Positions 7,046 to 9,341 of a stretch of DNA of 9,341 bases are shown one piece after another. The notes beneath the pieces are model-generated. The model made no database searches. It saw only the letters and a list, made by a program, of their open reading frames with translations, and was not told where the DNA came from. The position numbers and the translations under genes are program-made. The stretch's first letter is position 1. Every line of letters begins with the position of its first letter. This stretch comes from Oxalobacteraceae bacterium (GTDB lineage Bacteria; Pseudomonadota; Gammaproteobacteria; Burkholderiales; Burkholderiaceae_D), in assembly GCA_947487325.1 (NCBI GenBank), contig CANKWG010000082.1:1-9341 (forward strand). Reading direction: 5' to 3'.

Positions 7046-7528
7046 TCAAAGCATCTTTCGCATCACGATGGCATCTTCGCGTGACGCGCCGGCTGCCGGA
7101 TAATAATTTTTACGCTGACCAATTTGTACAAAATCTAAATGGTGATACACCAACAAAGCATGATTATTCGACGGGCGTACTTCCAGCAAGACCGCGTGCA
7201 TGTCTGCATCGCGCGCCAAGCCAATCAATTTGTCGAGCAGCTTGCGACCGAAACCCTGACCCTGCCTATCCGGACGGACCGTGATGTTCAGCAGATGAAC
7301 TTCTTCTACCGCATACATCATTAAAAAATAGCCAAGTAAATCGCCATCCTCGTCTCGCAAAACCCACGCCTCATAGCCACTATCCAGAGAATCGAGGAAA
7401 TTACCGCGCGTCCAGGGAAACGGGTAGGCGTTCTGTTCGACGGCAATCACATCTTCAACGTCCGTCACGTTCATCTTGGCAAAACAGACTTGCTGCCCAT
7501 CCTTGTCATGTTTCAGCACAGAGCTCAT
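7046..7528 (-). CDS. rimI: Ribosomal protein S18 alanine N-acetyltransferase RimI
   Basis: GNAT-fold protein of 160 residues; RimI acetylates the N-terminal alanine of ribosomal protein S18 using acetyl-CoA. The acetyl-CoA loop is VRPDRQGQGFGRKLL (84-98), which fits the Q/RxxGxG/A signature. E116 (in LLEVRPSN) and Y128 (in LLVYHH) occupy the positions of the catalytic glutamate and tyrosine of the family. The usual LGF after that tyrosine is LDF here (131-133), an unusual change. The N-terminus carries about 12 residues before the GNAT core. The ATG at 7528 overlaps the tsaB stop as ATGA and has an AGGAG 7 nt upstream, so the start is secure. tsaB-rimI adjacency is widespread in bacteria and supports the call. 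Confidence 0.94.
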   Translation of the reverse strand: MSSVLKHDKDGQQVCFAKMNVTDVEDVIAVEQNAYPFPWTRGNFLDSLDSGYEAWVLRDEDGDLLGYFLMMYAVEEVHLLNITVRPDRQGQGFGRKLLDKLIGLARDADMHAVLLEVRPSNNHALLVYHHLDFVQIGQRKNYYPAAGASREDAIVMRKML

Positions 7529-8241
7529 GCGCCTGCTCCTGCGGTGCGCTCCGTACGCTCTGAACGCTCTGCCGTCGTCAACGCGACCTTGTTCCTCAAA
7601 TAAAGGGGTTGCGCTTCGCGTGCATGAACACCCTGACCCTGTAGCGCAAACTGACGGCCCAACTGTGCGATTTGCGATGCATGCGGCATCAGCTCAGGCC
7701 AACGGCCCACAGGCGCTAGCCCGGTGAAACGATCTGCGTAAGCTGCAAGACCATTTCCCGCCGCACAGCTCGCACCCTCTGTGATGACTTGCTCCGGCGC
7801 TGAAAGACAGGGCTCTTTGACGATCTGCCATTGTTCATCGAAGCGATACTGTGCCCAGTACACCTCGCCCATGCGCGCATCCAGCACCGCAATAATATTG
7901 TCGCCGCCCCCTTGATTACGCGCCGCATCGGCCATTGCAAGCAAGGTGACAACAGAAACAACCGGCAGATTCGCACCAAAGGCCAGCCCCTGTGCAAGAC
8001 CGCAAGCCGTTCGAACGCCGGTGAATGATCCGGGACCTGCGCCAAATGCCAGTGCATCACATTGCCCTAGCGTGAGGTCCTGCTCGCGCAGCAATTCCTG
8101 CAACAGGGCGAGCACCGTCATGGAATGTGTTTGTGCCCCCGAAGATTCACGCGACGTGACCCGATCGCCGCACAACAATGCGACAGACGCGAGTTCAGTG
8201 GAAGTTTCTATTGCTGCGATGGTGGGCAAGATTAACGACAT
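7525..8241 (-). CDS. tsaB: tRNA threonylcarbamoyladenosine biosynthesis protein TsaB
   Basis: Protein of 238 residues in the ASKHA (Kae1/TsaD-like) superfamily. TsaB works with TsaD and TsaE to transfer threonylcarbamoyl to A37 of ANN-reading tRNAs (t6A). Visible: the N-terminal strand AAIETSTELASVALL (9-23), H39 in AQTHSM, the signature GPGSFTGVRTACGLAQGLA (69-87), DARMGEVYWAQY (121-132), and the C-terminal PLYLRNKVA (212-220). The tail 221-238 is a low-complexity ERSERTERT plus Ala/Gly stretch. A start at 8247 would add two residues, but the predicted -10 box TAAAAT (8248-8253) abuts that ATG and places the transcript start near 8241, so the ATG at 8241 (MSLILPT) is chosen; its mRNA would be leaderless or nearly so. 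It is the first gene of the tsaB-rimI-udg-DUF1853 operon. TsaD is excluded by the short length. Confidence 0.95.
   Translation of the reverse strand: MSLILPTIAAIETSTELASVALLCGDRVTSRESSGAQTHSMTVLALLQELLREQDLTLGQCDALAFGAGPGSFTGVRTACGLAQGLAFGANLPVVSVVTLLAMADAARNQGGGDNIIAVLDARMGEVYWAQYRFDEQWQIVKEPCLSAPEQVITEGASCAAGNGLAAYADRFTGLAPVGRWPELMPHASQIAQLGRQFALQGQGVHAREAQPLYLRNKVALTTAERSERTERTAGAGA
7536..7540 (-). promoter_or_regulatory. Ribosome binding site of rimI
   Basis: AGGAG on the - strand (CTCCT on +) lies 7 nt before the rimI ATG, within the last codons of tsaB. It is the only strong Shine-Dalgarno I found at a gene start in this window and fixes the rimI start. Confidence 0.75.
7544..7570. repeat. 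Three imperfect 9-bp tandem units at the tsaB 3' end
   Basis: The units GTGCGCTCC, GTACGCTCT and GAACGCTCT run back to back. On the tsaB strand they are in frame and encode ERS-ERT-ERT near the C-terminus, past the conserved fold. A small in-frame expansion is the likely origin. Confidence 0.55.
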
Positions 8242-8247
8242 GGGCAT

Positions 8248-8276
8248 ATTTTACCGTGCGCGCCCTCATTGGCCCT
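8248..8276 (-). promoter_or_regulatory. Predicted promoter of the tsaB operon
   Basis: On the - strand ACGGTAAAAT (8248-8257) carries a -10 box TAAAAT (8248-8253). The -35 match is poor (GGGCCA with a 16-bp spacer, about 3 of 6). Start of transcription would be near 8241, at the A of the chosen ATG. It is the exact mirror image of the promoter element of the thioredoxin gene. Confidence 0.55.
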
Positions 8277-8289
8277 GCCAGACGAACTC

Positions 8290-8318
8290 TGGAGCGCATT
8301 TCTGCCCTACGGTAAAAT
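8290..8318 (+). promoter_or_regulatory. Predicted promoter of the thioredoxin-like gene
   Basis: ACGGTAAAAT at 8309-8318 carries the -10 box TAAAAT (8313-8318); TGGAGC (8290-8295) is a weak -35 at a 17-bp spacer (3 of 6 matches). The start of transcription is predicted at about 8325, the A of the ATG, and no Shine-Dalgarno is present, so the mRNA may be leaderless. Confidence 0.55.
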
Positions 8319-8324
8319 CTTGGC

Positions 8325-8753
8325 ATGTCCAGTCTGTTTTTAGTCCGGGAAAATTTTTCTGTCCTGTCCGAAGCCTTGGCGTCGGGCAAATGGGTGGTCG
8401 CTTGCCTGTGTGCCGGCTGGTGCGATGTGTGCAAGCAGTACCGCGCCGGTTTCGATGCACTGGCGCCTCAGTATCCCGAGCACCAATTCGTCTGGACCGA
8501 TATTGAAGATCAATCCGATCTCATCGGGGATCTCGATGCAGAAAATTTTCCGACCATCCTCATGCAACGCGGCGACACGGTGGCCTTCTACGGCACCATG
8601 ATGCCCGAGCCGAGACAAGTCGCACGCTTGCTTGAAGCTCAACTTGAGCGCAGTGACGAAGAGCTCAGCCGTGAAGCAGACAGCAATTCGCAGCGCCAGC
8701 AGTGGCAAACCGAATGCAATCTGCGACTGCGTCTGGATGAATTCAATTCATGA
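8325..8753 (+). CDS. Thioredoxin-fold protein with WCDVC motif
   Basis: Protein of 142 residues with a thioredoxin-like fold: strand WVVACLCAGW (23-32) leading into the redox motif W32-C33-D34-V35-C36, and the cis-proline P76 in NFPTILM (74-80), followed by GDTVAFYGTM (83-92). Residues about 105-142 form a charged, Glu/Arg/Gln-rich tail beyond the fold, probably helical. There is no signal peptide, so it should act in the cytoplasm as a thiol reductase or oxidoreductase; the substrate is unknown. C28 lies five residues before the CxxC. The CDVC dipeptide differs from the CGPC of classical thioredoxin, so it is a thioredoxin-family protein rather than TrxA. It diverges from tsaB with 83 nt between the ATGs. 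Its stop codon lies at the centre of a 28-bp palindrome. Confidence 0.85.
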   Translation: MSSLFLVRENFSVLSEALASGKWVVACLCAGWCDVCKQYRAGFDALAPQYPEHQFVWTDIEDQSDLIGDLDAENFPTILMQRGDTVAFYGTMMPEPRQVARLLEAQLERSDEELSREADSNSQRQQWQTECNLRLRLDEFNS

Positions 8754-8764
8754 ATTGAATTCAT
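8737..8764. repeat. Perfect 28-bp palindrome at a convergent gene junction
   Basis: ATGAATTCAATTCA (8737-8750) is followed immediately by its exact reverse complement (8751-8764); the match breaks at 8736/8765. It holds two GAATTC sites, and the thioredoxin gene's TGA (8751-8753) begins the right arm. In RNA it could form a 12-bp AT-rich stem with a CAUG loop. It sits between convergent genes, but there is no T tract on either strand, so a classical intrinsic terminator is doubtful. Confidence 0.9.
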
Positions 8765-8772
8765 GAACCCAT

Positions 8773-9341
8773 TTAGCCCAGCTTGAGAGGCAGGCTACGC
8801 AGGCGCTGACCTGTGATTTTGAATACAGCGTTGGCCACCGCCGGCGCCACCGGCGGCGTACCAGGTTCACCCGCACCCTCGGGCGCTTCTTCACTTTGCA
8901 TGATCTCGACGTCAATCTGCGGCATTTCGCGCAGACGCAACATCGGATAATCATGAAAATTTCGCTGCACAACACGTCCATCACGTATCTGAATTTCACC
9001 TTGCAGCGCGGCCGATAAACCGTAGGCGATCGCCGATTCAATTTGCTGCGTCACACCCAGCGGATTGACCACACGACCGCAATCAATCGCGCAACTGATG
9101 CGATGCACCTGTATACGTCCATCCGTGACCGATACCTCGGCCACTTGCGCGACGATGCTGCCAAAGGATTGATGCAAGGCGATACCCTGCTCGCGCCCCT
9201 CAGCAGGCTTGCCGGCCTTGGCTACTGCCGCCTCCAGAACCGCGAGATGACGAGGATGCTCGTGCAGCATCTGACGCCGGAAACTCAGCGGATCCTGACC
9301 CGCTGCCAGCGCCAGCTCGTCAATAAAACTCTCTTTGAAAA
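8773..9341 (-). CDS. Isoquinoline 1-oxidoreductase-type molybdopterin-binding subunit, C-terminal part
   Basis: Partial gene cut by the right edge; 188 residues are readable from base 9339 to the TAA at 8773-8775. It is the C-terminus of an IorB-like member of the xanthine oxidase family (large, molybdenum-cofactor subunit), which hydroxylates N-heterocycles or oxidises aldehydes. Readable family blocks: ESFIDELALAAGQDPLSFRR, PRHLAVLEAAVAKAG, GIALHQSFGSIVAQVAEVSV, HRISCAIDCGRVVNP, GLSAALQGEIQIRDGRVVQ, NFHDYPMLRLREMPQI, and GAGEPGTPPVAPAVANAVF. The last block contains the glutamate expected next to the Mo centre. An in-frame ATG at 9270 is internal, since homology continues to its left. The small 2Fe-2S subunit (IorA) would be expected upstream, beyond the window. 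The substrate cannot be inferred. The stop is 19 nt from that of the convergent thioredoxin gene. Confidence 0.88.
   Translation of the reverse strand, partial: FKESFIDELALAAGQDPLSFRRQMLHEHPRHLAVLEAAVAKAGKPAEGREQGIALHQSFGSIVAQVAEVSVTDGRIQVHRISCAIDCGRVVNPLGVTQQIESAIAYGLSAALQGEIQIRDGRVVQRNFHDYPMLRLREMPQIDVEIMQSEEAPEGAGEPGTPPVAPAVANAVFKITGQRLRSLPLKLG

Noticed and set aside
8737..8764. The palindrome as a standard bidirectional intrinsic terminator
   Set aside because: The stem is AT-rich and neither side is followed by a T tract, so it lacks the basic features of that class.
8748..9041. A - strand frame spanning the palindrome and the oxidoreductase 3' end
   Set aside because: It overlaps the oxidoreductase gene in another frame on the same strand; the conserved xanthine oxidase family blocks are in the other frame.

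Overview
The window looks like a chromosomal housekeeping segment of a betaproteobacterium, probably order Burkholderiales and perhaps an Oxalobacteraceae-like (Herminiimonas/Janthinobacterium-type) genome. This rests on the gene set (hpnD-hpnE, alr-radA diverging from lplT, tsaB-rimI-udg-DUF1853), on protein sequences of that flavour, and on a base composition that looks mid-50s % GC by eye. The family-level placement is an inference. Coding density is very high: no stretch over 300 bases lacks a gene, and there are no RNA genes, insertion sequences, CRISPR arrays or phage genes that I can see.

Layout from left to right. (1) The last codons of hpnD overlap the start of hpnE on the + strand; these are the squalene-forming enzymes that feed hopanoid synthesis. 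(2) Convergent to them, on the - strand, lie alr (alanine racemase) and radA (recombination/repair ATPase), separated by 2 nt. (3) Diverging from alr on the + strand is lplT, a lysophospholipid transporter of the major facilitator superfamily. (4) A tight - strand operon reads tsaB, rimI, a family-4-like uracil-DNA glycosylase and a DUF1853 protein, with junctions of 4 nt overlap, 3 nt gap and 11 nt overlap. Its end overlaps the lplT stop codon. (5) Diverging from tsaB on the + strand is a small cytoplasmic thioredoxin-fold protein with a WCDVC motif. (6) The right edge cuts a - strand gene for the molybdopterin-binding subunit of an isoquinoline 1-oxidoreductase / aldehyde dehydrogenase type enzyme.

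Functionally these are mostly independent housekeeping tasks: membrane lipids (hpnD/hpnE, lplT), cell wall precursor D-alanine (alr), DNA repair (radA, udg), and translation quality (tsaB for the t6A modification of tRNA, rimI for acetylation of ribosomal protein S18).

I did not find an undescribed multi-gene system. What deserves a second look is mainly non-coding. The nonamer CGGTAAAAT sits at three gene starts (alr, tsaB, the thioredoxin gene), two of them arranged as mirror-image promoters that would give almost leaderless mRNAs. A perfect 28-bp palindrome spans the stop codon of the thioredoxin gene. The alr leader has a repeated pyrimidine-rich element and no Shine-Dalgarno. The DUF1853 protein has a nuclease-like acidic/lysine motif and is coupled to a DNA glycosylase.
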